Of a stretch of DNA of 64,000 bases, positions 35,031 to 46,164 are shown in pieces (position 1 is the first letter of the stretch; each line of letters opens with the position of its first letter). The stretch is from Megalopta genalis. Its lineage: Eukaryota > Arthropoda > Insecta > Hymenoptera > Halictidae. The notes beneath the pieces were generated by a model. The model saw only the letters and a program-made list of their open reading frames with translations. It had not been told where the DNA came from and did no database searches. The stretch is from positions 7,292,501 through 7,356,500 of the forward strand of contig NC_135026.1 in NCBI RefSeq assembly GCF_051020955.1, given 5' to 3'. The translations under genes and the position numbers were made by a program.

Positions 35031-35560
35031 TAAGTAGGTTATAGGTTAGGTCTTGAATGTTTTGGTATTTTAGGAAGTTTTATTTGTACAGTGTCCTTTG
35101 TTTAAAATTGCGATGTATTAACCGAGAGCTAAGCCAAATACATCTCAGGCCTGATGAACGTTATAAGTATAGGTTATGTCTGGCTTTGGTTCTATCAAAT
35201 CTTGGCAGTAGGAAATGGAAAAAATTGTTGCCAGTTTTATAGATTGGTAAGAAATGTTATTCCTTACTAATAACTGTTATTTATTAAACCAGAACTAATC
35301 CATGCCTAACCCAAACTCGATAAACATTATAAGTATAGGTTATGTCTGGCTTTGGTCCTATTAAACCCTGTCACTAAGAGACGGATTAAATATTTTCTAA
35401 TGACCTGAAATACTAGAAAAGTTTATTAACACAGAATTTCCTGTTGATAAATCTAATCTATTAACTCAGAACTGAGCCAGACTTAAGTCAGATCCAAATC
35501 AGGCCTAATAAACACAGCAACTATAGGTCAGGTTATATTAGAATTTTGTTTCTGTACCGA
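35030..35560. repeat. Decayed TTAGG/CCTAA-type dispersed repeat
   Basis: AACATTATAAGTATAGGTTA-like motifs at about 35160 and 35324, with GTCTGGCTTTGGT following both. Spacing is about 165-175 bp. Confidence 0.6.
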
Positions 35561-36600
35561 TCCTAACGCAGAGTAAACGCGAAACTAATTCCAACGTGAA
35601 ATCACAGTCAAAATAGAAACAAATATTGACAACATATGTGAAGGTCATCGAAATGAAGTTTGAAGGTCATCAGACCCTTTTTGTAAATAATTGTCGCCTA
35701 AATGCAAAGCCATTAACCGAATAAATCAATAAAGATTTAAGCCTGATTGTGTACGTAAACAAAACTGCTACATTATCGAAACGTTTATGCGACTCTGCTC
35801 AGTTCGGATAATGGAGGTCCTACAGTATTTCGTATTCCTATAAAAGTCCCCGATGTTATCTCCGTCGAAAGTTCCGTAACTTTGTTCGAAAAATGGCATG
35901 GCCCCAGCTGGCTTCACTTTCCCCTTCGCAGGGAAGCACGTCGTAGCGTCTTCCCCGAGATCGGCCCGCCGAAAATACATCGGGATGCCGGGAGCAGCTT
36001 CGGATTACCGTTAACGAAACAATACAAGGGGCCGTGACCAGAGCGGGCGGCCTCCCTTTGTCCGAATCCTGAAAAGCTCGGCCCGGCCCCGCGGTGCGCA
36101 GCGCTCGTCCGTTGACTAGTTTGTAATAAAATACCGTCGGAGCCCTCCGAGGGATTATATTGCCCTTCGGGGAGCCCTCGAACCGGCCGGGATGGATCCG
36201 GATTCCTCCGAGGATTGGAAGAATGTTCCCCGGACTTCGCGTCGGCTTCGAGAGCTTCCAGGTATTCCAGTCCGGGTCCGCCGGCCCCGGCTAATTAACT
36301 ACGAATTAATCGGTCGGTCGCGAAGTCTTTGGCTCCCGAGAACCCTCCGAAGGATCTCCCGACACCGGCGGGAGTTAGCAAGCTGCCGATGCAAACCGTT
36401 TGAAACGCGATACTTTCCTCGAACGCTCTATTTTTCAAGCTGTTAACCAAAGGTACCTGGCGTTCCATCAGTATACAGGGTGTTTTAGGGATTAGTTTTG
36501 ATCGGAGCAGTTATTTTCTGTGTGTCGAAAACGTTGGTTAAACACTCTGTTGTAATTTATTATTATTTATATTGTAAATAAGTTGTAAATTATTATTATT
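35561..36600. other. Unassigned; possible MITE end at 36475
   Basis: TATA|CAGGGTGTTTTAGGG at 36472-36489 resembles the terminal CAGGGTGT of TA-flanked MITEs, but no matching second end was found. ATT-rich sequence follows at 36555-36605. Confidence 0.35.
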
Positions 36601-36611
36601 ATTCGCTACGA

Positions 36612-37010
36612 ACGGCGGCTGGAGTCACGTGGCGTCTGACGATTGCTGGATACTGCCGATGAGTCATCAGCAGTTACTATAGTCACTCAACGCTTGATGC
36701 TTGCTGAGTATTAGCGATGAGTCACCAGCGGCGAGTCACTAGCGGTGAGTCACCAGCGACGAATCTCCAGCGGCGAGTTCCCAGCGGTGAGTCATCGGCG
36801 TGACTGTGAGTATGGTTACGCAACGTCTGGTGCTTGCTGAGTACTACCGATGAGTCATCAACAGTGACCACAGCTAGTCAACGACTGCTCAGCACGAGCG
36901 GTGAGTCACCAGCGACGACTATAGTGCCCGGCGCTTGAAGCTTGCCGAATACTACCAGTGAGTCATCAACGACGATTATAGTCACCCAACTGGCGTTTGT
37001 ACTAGCACTA
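36612..37010. repeat. GAGTCACCAGCGG minisatellite (inverted relative of the 22-kb array)
   Basis: (G)AGTCACCAGCGGCG units of 15-16 bp occur within longer units bearing GATGCTTGCTGAGTATTAGCG. The reverse complement of the 22.0-22.3 kb unit gives ATGCTTACTGGGTACTAGCGGTGAGTC in the same order, so the arrays are related and oppositely oriented. Confidence 0.8.
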
Positions 37011-37900
37011 TCGGTAAAATTGCTTCGTAGCGCAATACTTTATTCGCCAGCAGAGTTATCGTAGGTAAAAGATTATTACTTTAACGCTGAAGTTCTAAAT
37101 CATGAACATAAACAGTAATACAGAACAATTTCTTAATGTCTTCCGCTTTGTTTTTAAATCTGATGTAGTTTAATAGTGTACAAAGAAAAAATGTTTATTA
37201 CTGTTTTACCAAAGTGACGCTACCATTTTTACACGTAATCAAGCAGATTTACTGTAGCGTCGGTCTCAAGAATTAGCGTTCGATTAAATTCCCGAGGCGT
37301 TCCGTTGCACAAGCATTCGGATTTATAAGCAGTGGCCAAGGCCTGTTAAATTTTCGGGTCAGGTTATGTTTGCCATTGACGAAGGGGCGCGTGTTTGCCT
37401 TCCGCCCTGTTTACCGGCGTCGTTTCGGGTTCGAAAGCGTTCAAAAGGTCTCAGTTTCTTCTCCCCGTAGTCCGCCCTCGCCCTTCCCCCCGGAAAACCT
37501 TTCAGGATCCTTTCATGCAAACGTTTCGGAACGCTTTGGCTTCTTTCCTCGGGCTTCGAATCCTTTGATAGGGGATGTGACTTTAGATAATGAGCGCTGA
37601 TACGCCCTGCCCCTCCCACCCTCTCTCTCTCACCCTCCCATCTGGCTCTCTCTCTCTCTCTTCCCCCCTCTCGCACTCTCTTGGAACCGTGCCGGCCTTT
37701 GCACGGACCATCCCACTTATCTAATTAGATCTTTGAACGCGAATCGAATCTTCTTCTCGCGAAAACGACACCGACAATCTCGGAGATCGCCCGACGCCAT
37801 AACACCAGACCAATCGGAGCCTGATCTGTCGTGTTGCTACCGTCTCGCAGGACAGGAATCAAGTATTACAAGACATGAACAATTCGCGAAATTTGAACCT
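37011..37900. other. Unassigned; (TC)n at 37618-37675
   Basis: No gene is recognised. Confidence 0.4.
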
Positions 37901-37904
37901 CTGT

Positions 37905-38308
37905 AGCTGTGTTAGAACTGTGTTAGGACTATCTTGGGACTATGATAAAACTGGGTTAGGGCTAGGTTATGTCTGCAAGTAGATTTACATGAGGACTATC
38001 TTAGATATGGATTGGGCCTAAAACAAATGTAGCTCTGGAGTAGAACTATATTAGTACTAATTTGGGTCCGCGATAGAATTAGGTTAGGACTTATATTAGG
38101 ACTAGCTTAAATCTGAATTGGGTCCAAAACAAATATAGCTCTGGGGTAGAACTATATTAGGACTAATTTGGGTCTGCAATTGAACTAGGTTAGGTCTCGG
38201 ACAAATTTATATTGGGACTAGCTTAGATCTATTCAAAACAAATATAGCTCTAGGCAAAGACTGTATTACCACTAATTAGCCATAGAACTAGGTTAAGGCT
38301 AAGTTAGG
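37905..38308. repeat. Decayed ~107-bp tandem repeat at the left edge of the satellite
   Basis: AAAACAAATATAGCTCTGG recurs at about 38020, 38126 and 38235, with TAGAACTATATTAG and CTAGGTTAGG in each unit. Its last part (TAGCCATAGAACTAGGTTAAGG, about 38278) is copied into every monomer of the adjacent array. Confidence 0.8.
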
Positions 38309-38332
38309 TTTAGGGTAGATTTATATAACCCC

Positions 38333-38400
38333 GCATCTAAAGCAGGGTCCCGCTAGATCGCCTTACTGACGAGTCCTTTAGCGGGACCCGGACGAAACGC
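38333..38400 (+). ncRNA. Hammerhead copy 1 (CTGACGA core)
   Basis: The only array copy with an intact CTGANGA core (38368-38374) and GAAA. Stem II is GTCC/GGAC. Stem III is GCAT/ACGC with one A-C mismatch. Cleavage site C17 is at 38337. Stem I is TAAAGC/GCCTTA with one A-C mismatch. Confidence 0.75.
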
Positions 38401-39000
38401 TCCCTGTCCCTATCCTGTCCTAGACTCAATTTCCCATCCAAGCAAGCCCCCACCTGCAAATATGCGAGGCCGGGGAGTCTGGAAACCAGAACCGGGATAA
38501 GGAGCGCAGCCAAAGCAACATAGTCGGACGCCAGGAGGACGTGTAGGTGCATCGGATCGGACGATGTAGTTAGAGTCCATCCTTACCAGGACCGGGACAA
38601 GGAGCGCAGCCAAAGCAACATAGTCGGACGACAGGAGGACGTGTAGTTAGAGTCCATCCTTACTAGTAAAACCACACCGTCAATCTGTCCATCTGTCGCC
38701 CGAGTTGCTCGCATCAGCAGCAACAAGGAACGTCAACAAAAGATCGATGGACAAAAGTGGCTTAAGTTGCCTTTAATAAAAGGTACCTTAAATCGTAAAA
38801 GTCAATAGCAAATATCAACAGTCAATTACTCTCTATAGTCAATTGAAACTGTTGAGATTGCAATAGAAATAGGGTATTACTAAGCAACTGCACCTACGGC
38901 TCGATAGGTACGAGTTACTGCTCGCGGCGGCCTTCGTGAGTAGTGATTCGGTGTGTCGAGCGATAACGCACCTCGAGTGCTTCCCATTTAAAATAGTCAA

Positions 39001-39055
39001 TAGTCAAGCGAGTAGAGTGCTCGACTATAAATCAAGAGACCCTGGGTTTGAATCC
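39001..39055 (+). promoter_or_regulatory. tRNA-like Pol III A box/B box (first of 17 copies)
   Basis: A box TAGTCAAGCGAG (39001-39012, fits TRGYNNARNNGG with one mismatch) and B box GGTTTGAATCC (39045-39055). Between them an anticodon-arm-like CTCGA-CTATAAA-TCAAG forms 4 of 5 pairs around a 7-nt loop. There is no 5' acceptor strand, so this is a tRNA-derived promoter and not a tRNA gene. The other copies start 127 bp before hammerhead copies 3-17 (39796, 40591, 41586, 42783, 43778, 44975, 45970, 47167, 48363, 49559, 50554, 51349, 52344, 53139, 54134). A T4 run at 39104-39107 could end Pol III transcripts about 20 nt before the ribozyme. TTTATATAA at 39115-39123 resembles a TATA box. Confidence 0.65.
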
Positions 39056-39127
39056 CCGTGGTGTAATTATTTAGCCATAGAACTAGGTTAAGGCTGGGTT
39101 AGGTTTTGGGTAGATTTATATAACCTC

Positions 39128-39195
39128 GCGTCTAAAGCAGGGTCCCGCTAGATCGCCTTACTGACTAGTCCTCTAGCGGGACCCGGACGAAACGC
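39128..39195 (+). ncRNA. Hammerhead copy 2, class B (CTGACTA)
   Basis: Stem III GCGT/ACGC is perfect and C17 is at 39132. The core has G8 replaced by T, which removes the catalytic guanine, so it is predicted inactive. Confidence 0.8.
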
Positions 39196-39922
39196 TCCCA
39201 CTCCCTATCCTGTCCTAGACTCAATTTCTCATCCAAGGAGCCCCCACCTGTAAATATGCGGGGCCCGGGAGTCAGGAAACCAGGACCGGGACAAGGTGCG
39301 CAGCCAAAGCAATATAGTTGGACGCCAAGAGGACGTGTAGGTGCATCGGATCGGACGATGTAGTTAGAGTCCATCGTTACCAGGACCGGGACAAGGAGCG
39401 AAGCCAAAGCAACATAGTCGGACGACAGGAGGACGTGTAGTTAGAGTTCCATCCTTACTAGTAAAACCACACCGTCAATCTGTCCATCTGTCGCCCGAGT
39501 TGCTCGCATCAGCAGCAACAAGGAACGTCAATAACAGATCGATGGACAAAAGTGGCTTAAGTTGCCTTTAATAAAAGGTACCTTAAATCGTAAAAGTCAA
39601 TAGCAAATATCAACAGTCAATTACTCTCTATAGTCAATTGAAACTGTTGAGATTGCAACAGAAATAGGGTATTACTAAGCAACTGCACCTACGGCTCGAT
39701 AGGTACGAGTTACTGCTCGCGGCGGCCTTCGTGAGTAGTGATTCGGTGTGTCGAGCGATAACGCACCTCGAGTGCTTCCCATTTAAAATAGTCAATAGTC
39801 AAGCGAGTAGAGTGCTCGACTATAAATCAAGAGATCCTGGGTTTGAATCCCCGTGGTGTAATTATTTAGCCATAGAACTAGGTTAAGGCTGGGTTAGGTT
39901 TTGGGTAGATTTATATAACCTC

Positions 39923-39990
39923 GCGTCTAAAGCAGGGTCCCGCTAGATCGCCTTACTGACTAGTCCTCTAGCGGGACCCGGACGAAACGC
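39923..39990 (+). ncRNA. Hammerhead copy 3, class B
   Basis: CTGACTA core; stems as in copy 2. Confidence 0.8.
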
Positions 39991-40717
39991 TCCCACTCCC
40001 TATCCTGTCCTAGACTCAATTTCTCATCCAAGGAGCCCCCACCTGTAAATATGCGGGGCCCGGGAGTCAGGAAACCAGGACCGGGACAAGGTGCGCAGCC
40101 AAAGCAATATAGTTGGACGCCAAGAGGACGTGTAGGTGCATCGGATCGGACGATGTAGTTAGAGTCCATCGTTACCAGGACCGGGACAAGGAGCGAAGCC
40201 AAAGCAACATAGTCGGACGACAGCAGGACGTGTAGTTAGAGTTCCATCCTTACTAGTAAAACCACACCGTCAATCTGTCCATCTGTCGCCCGAGTTGCTC
40301 GCATCAGCAGCAACAAGGAACGTCAATAACAGATCGATGGACAAAAGTGGCTTAAGTTGCCTTTAATAAAAGGTACCTTAAATCGTAAAAGTCAATAGCA
40401 AATATCAACAGTCAATTACTCTCTATAGTCAATTGAAACTGTTGAGATTGCAACAGAAATAGGGTATTACTAAGCAACTGCACCTACGGCTCGATAGGTA
40501 CGAGTTACTGCTCGCGGCGGCCTTCGTGAGTAGTGATTCGGTGTGTCGAGCGATAACGCACCTCGAGTGCTTCCCATTTAAAATAGTCAATAGTCAAGCG
40601 AGTAGAGTGCTCGACTATAAATCAAGAGATCCTGGGTTTGAATCCCCGTGGTGTAATTATTTAGCCATAGAACTAGGTTAAGGCTGGGTTAGGTTTTGGG
40701 TAGATTTATATAACCTC

Positions 40718-40785
40718 GCGTCTAAAGCAGGGTCCCGCTAGATCGCCTTACTGTCGAGTCCTTTAGCGGGACCCGGACGAAACGC
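40718..40785 (+). ncRNA. Hammerhead copy 4, class A (CTGTCGA)
   Basis: Stem III GCGT/ACGC is perfect. The core has A6 replaced by T while G8 is retained. Predicted inactive or strongly impaired. Confidence 0.8.
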
Positions 40786-41712
40786 TCCCTGTCCCTATCC
40801 TGTCCTAGACTCAATTTCCCATCCAAGCAAGCCCCCACCTGCAAATATGCGAGGCCGGGGAGTCTGGAAACCAGAACCGGGATAAAGAGCGCAGCCAAAG
40901 CAACATAGTCGGACGCCAGGAGGACGTGTAGGTGCATCGGATCGGACGATGTAGTTAGAGTCCATCCTTACCAGGACCGGGACAAGGAGCGAAGCCAAAG
41001 CAACATAGTCGGACGCCAGGAGGACGTGTAGGTGCATCGGATCGGACGATGTAGTTAGAGTCCATCCTTACCAGGACCGGGACAAGGAGCGCAGCCAAAT
41101 CAACATAGTCGGACGCCAAGAGGACGTGTAGGTGCATCGGATCGGACGATGTAGTTAGAGTCCATCCTTACCAGGACCGGGACAAGGAGCGCAGCCAAAG
41201 CAACATAGTCGGACGACAGGAGGACGTGTAGTTAGAGTCCATCCTTACTAGTAAAACCACACCGTCAATCTGTCCATCTGTCGCCCGAGTTGCTCGCATC
41301 AGCAGCAACAAGGAACGTCAACAAAAGATCGATGGACAAAAGTGGCTTAAGTTGCCTTTAATAAAAGGTACCTTAAATCGTAAAAGTCAATAGCAAATAT
41401 CAACAGTCAATTACTCTCTATAGTCAATTGAAACTGTTGAGATTGCAATAGAAATAGGGTATTACTAAGCAACTGCACCTACGGCTCGATAGGTACGAGT
41501 TACTGCTCGCGGCGGCCTTCGTGAGTAGTGATTCGGTGTGTCGAGCGATAACGCACCTCGAGTGCTTCCCATTTAAAATAGTCAATAGTCAAGCGAGTAG
41601 AGTGCTCGACTATAAATCAAGAGATCCTGGGTTCGAATCCCCGTGGTGTATTTATTTAGCCATAGAACTAGGTTAAGGCTGGGTTAGGTTTTGGGTAGAT
41701 TTATATAACCTC

Positions 41713-41780
41713 GCGTCTAAAGCAGGGTCCCGCTAGATCGCCTTACTGACTAGTCCTCTAGCGGGACCCGGACGAAACGC
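41713..41780 (+). ncRNA. Hammerhead copy 5, class B
   Basis: CTGACTA core. Confidence 0.8.
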
Positions 41781-42909
41781 TCCCACTCCCTATCCTGTCC
41801 TATAGACTCAATTTCTCATCCAAGGAGCCCCCACCTGTAAATATGCGGGGCCCGGGAGTCAGGAAACCAGGACCGGGATAAGGAGCGCAGCCAAAGCAAC
41901 ATAGTCGGACGCCAGGAGGACGTGTAGGTGCATCGGATCGGACGATGTAGTTAGAGTCCATCCTTACCAGGACCGGGACAAGGAGCGAAGCCAAAGCAAC
42001 ATAGTCGGACGCCAGGAGGACGTGTAGGTGCATCGGATCGGACGATGTAGTTAGAGTCCATCCTTACCAGGACCGGGACAAGGAGCGCAGCCAAATCAAC
42101 ATAGTCGGACGCCAAGAGGACGTGTAGGTGCATCGGATCGGACGATGTAGTTAGAGTCCATCCTTACCAGGACCGGGACAAGGAGCGCAGCCAAAGCAAC
42201 ATAGTCGGACGACAGGAGGAAGTGTAGGTGCATCGGGTCGGACGATGTAGTTAGAGTCCATCCTTACCAGGACCGGGACAAGGAGCGCAGCCAAAGCAAT
42301 ATAGTTGGACGCCAAGAGGACGTGTAGGTGCATCGGATCGGACGATGTAGTTAGAGTCCATCCTTACCAGGACCGGGACAAGGAGCGAAGCCAAAGCAAC
42401 ATAGTCGGACGACAGGAGGACGTGTAGTTAGAGTTCCATCCTTACTAGTAAAACCACACCGTCAATCTGTCCATCTGTCGCCCGAGTTGCTCGCATCAGC
42501 AGCAACAAGGAACGTCAATAACAGATCGATGGACAAAAGTGGCTTAAGTTGCCTTTAATAAAAGGTACCTTAAATCGTAAAAGTCAATAGCAAATATCAA
42601 CAGTCAATTACTCTCTATAGTCAATTGAAACTGTTGAGATTGCAACAGAAATAGGGTATTACTAAGCAACTGCACCTACGGCTCGATAGGTACGAGTTAC
42701 TGCTCGCGGCGGCCTTCGTGAGTAGTGATTCGGTGTGTCGAGCGATAACGCACCTCGAGTGCTTCCCATTTAAAATAGTCAATAGTCAAGCGAGTAGAGT
42801 GCTCGACTATAAATCAAGAGATCCTGGGTTTGAATCCCCGTGGTGTAATTATTTAGCCATAGAACTAGGTTAAGGCTGGGTTAGGTTTTGGGTAGATTTA
42901 TATAACCTC

Positions 42910-42977
42910 GCGTCTAAAGCAGGGTCCCGCTAGATCGCCTTACTGTCGAGTCCTTTAGCGGGACCCGGACGAAACGC
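42910..42977 (+). ncRNA. Hammerhead copy 6, class A
   Basis: CTGTCGA core. Confidence 0.8.
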
Positions 42978-43904
42978 TCCCTGTCCCTATCCTGTCCTAG
43001 ACTCAATTTCCCATCCAAGCAAGCCCCCACCTGCAAATATGCGAGGCAGGGGAGTCTGGAAACCAGAACCGGGATAAAGAGCGCAGCCAAAGCAACATAG
43101 TCGGACGCCAGGAGGACGTGTAGGTGCATCGGATCGGACGATGTAGTTAGAGTCCATCCTTACCAGGACCGGGACAAGGAGCGAAGCCAAAGCAACATAG
43201 TCGGACGCCAGGAGGACGTGTAGGTGCATCGGATCGGACGATGTAGTTAGAGTCCATCCTTACCAGGACCGGGACAAGGAGCGCAGCCAAATCAACATAG
43301 TCGGACGCCAAGAGGACGTGTAGGTGCATCGGATCGGACGATGTAGTTAGAGTCCATCCTTACCAGGACCGGGACAAGGAGCGCAGCCAAAGCAACATAG
43401 TCGGACGACAGGAGGACGTGTAGTTAGAGTCCATCCTTACTAGTAAAACCACACCGTCAATCTGTCCATCTGTCGCCCGAGTTGCTCGCATCAGCAGCAA
43501 CAAGGAACGTCAACAAAAGATCGATGGACAAAAGTGGCTTAAGTTGCCTTTAATAAAAGGTACCTTAAATCGTAAAAGTCAATAGCAAATATCAACAGTC
43601 AATTACTCTCTATAGTCAATTGAAACTGTTGAGATTGCAATAGAAATAGGGTATTACTAAGCAACTGCACCTACGGCTCGATAGGTACGAGTTACTGCTC
43701 GCGGCGGCCTTCGTGAGTAGTGATTCGGTGTGTCGAGCGATAACGCACCTCGAGTGCTTCCCATTTAAAATAGTCAATAGTCAAGCGAGTAGAGTGCTCG
43801 ACTATAAATCAAGAGATCCTGGGTTCGAATCCCCGTGGTGTATTTATTTAGCCATAGAACTAGGTTAAGGCTGGGTTAGGTTTTGGGTAGATTTATATAA
43901 CCTC

Positions 43905-43972
43905 GCGTCTAAAGCAGGGTCCCGCTAGATCGCCTTACTGACTAGTCCTCTAGCGGGACCCGGACGAAACGC
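43905..43972 (+). ncRNA. Hammerhead copy 7, class B
   Basis: CTGACTA core. Confidence 0.8.
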
Positions 43973-45101
43973 TCCCACTCCCTATCCTGTCCTATAGACT
44001 CAATTTCTCATCCAAGGAGCCCCCACCTGTAAATATGCGGGGCCCGGGAGTCAGGAAACCAGGACCGGGATAAGGAGCGCAGCCAAAGCAACATAGTCGG
44101 ACGCCAGGAGGACGTGTAGGTGCATCGGATCGGACGATGTAGTTAGAGTCCATCCTTACCAGGACCGGGACAAGGAGCGAAGCCAAAGCAACATAGTCGG
44201 ACGCCAGGAGGACGTGTAGGTGCATCGGATCGGACGATGTAGTTAGAGTCCATCCTTACCAGGACCGGGACAAGGAGCGCAGCCAAATCAACATAGTCGG
44301 ACGCCAAGAGGACGTGTAGGTGCATCGGATCGGACGATGTAGTTAGAGTCCATCCTTACCAGGACCGGGACAAGGAGCGCAGCCAAAGCAACATAGTCGG
44401 ACGACAGGAGGAAGTGTAGGTGCATCGGGTCGGACGATGTAGTTAGAGTCCATCCTTACCAGGACCGGGACAAGGAGCGCAGCCAAAGCAATATAGTTGG
44501 ACGCCAAGAGGACGTGTAGGTGCATCGGATCGGACGATGTAGTTAGAGTCCATCCTTACCAGGACCGGGACAAGGAGCGAAGCCAAAGCAACATAGTCGG
44601 ACGACAGGAGGACGTGTAGTTAGAGTTCCATCCTTACTAGTAAAACCACACCGTCAATCTGTCCATCTGTCGCCCGAGTTGCTCGCATCAGCAGCAACAA
44701 GGAACGTCAATAACAGATCGATGGACAAAAGTGGCTTAAGTTGCCTTTAATAAAAGGTACCTTAAATCGTAAAAGTCAATAGCAAATATCAACAGTCAAT
44801 TACTCTCTATAGTCAATTGAAACTGTTGAGATTGCAACAGAAATAGGGTATTACTAAGCAACTGCACCTACGGCTCGATAGGTACGAGTTACTGCTCGCG
44901 GCGGCCTTCGTGAGTAGTGATTCGGTGTGTCGAGCGATAACGCACCTCGAGTGCTTCCCATTTAAAATAGTCAATAGTCAAGCGAGTAGAGTGCTCGACT
45001 ATAAATCAAGAGATCCTGGGTTTGAATCCCCGTGGTGTAATTATTTAGCCATAGAACTAGGTTAAGGCTGGGTTAGGTTTTGGGTAGATTTATATAACCT
45101 C

Positions 45102-45169
45102 GCGTCTAAAGCAGGGTCCCGCTAGATCGCCTTACTGTCGAGTCCTTTAGCGGGACCCGGACGAAACGC
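45102..45169 (+). ncRNA. Hammerhead copy 8, class A
   Basis: CTGTCGA core. Confidence 0.8.
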
Positions 45170-46096
45170 TCCCTGTCCCTATCCTGTCCTAGACTCAATT
45201 TCCCATCCAAGCAAGCCCCCACCTGCAAATATGCGAGGCAGGGGAGTCTGGAAACCAGAACCGGGATAAAGAGCGCAGCCAAAGCAACATAGTCGGACGC
45301 CAGGAGGACGTGTAGGTGCATCGGATCGGACGATGTAGTTAGAGTCCATCCTTACCAGGACCGGGACAAGGAGCGAAGCCAAAGCAACATAGTCGGACGC
45401 CAGGAGGACGTGTAGGTGCATCGGATCGGACGATGTAGTTAGAGTCCATCCTTACCAGGACCGGGACAAGGAGCGCAGCCAAATCAACATAGTCGGACGC
45501 CAAGAGGACGTGTAGGTGCATCGGATCGGACGATGTAGTTAGAGTCCATCCTTACCAGGACCGGGACAAGGAGCGCAGCCAAAGCAACATAGTCGGACGA
45601 CAGGAGGACGTGTAGTTAGAGTCCATCCTTACTAGTAAAACCACACCGTCAATCTGTCCATCTGTCGCCCGAGTTGCTCGCATCAGCAGCAACAAGGAAC
45701 GTCAACAAAAGATCGATGGACAAAAGTGGCTTAAGTTGCCTTTAATAAAAGGTACCTTAAATCGTAAAAGTCAATAGCAAATATCAACAGTCAATTACTC
45801 TCTATAGTCAATTGAAACTGTTGAGATTGCAATAGAAATAGGGTATTACTAAGCAACTGCACCTACGGCTCGATAGGTACGAGTTACTGCTCGCGGCGGC
45901 CTTCGTGAGTAGTGATTCGGTGTGTCGAGCGATAACGCACCTCGAGTGCTTCCCATTTAAAATAGTCAATAGTCAAGCGAGTAGAGTGCTCGACTATAAA
46001 TCAAGAGATCCTGGGTTCGAATCCCCGTGGTGTATTTATTTAGCCATAGAACTAGGTTAAGGCTGGGTTAGGTTTTGGGTAGATTTATATAACCTC

Positions 46097-46164
46097 GCGT
46101 CTAAAGCAGGGTCCCGCTAGATCGCCTTACTGACTAGTCCTCTAGCGGGACCCGGACGAAACGC
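46097..46164 (+). ncRNA. Hammerhead copy 9, class B
   Basis: CTGACTA core. Confidence 0.8.

Noticed and set aside
38998..39065. A true tRNA gene in each satellite monomer
   Set aside because: There is no 5' acceptor strand, and the T and anticodon stems have mismatches. Only the internal promoter boxes are preserved.
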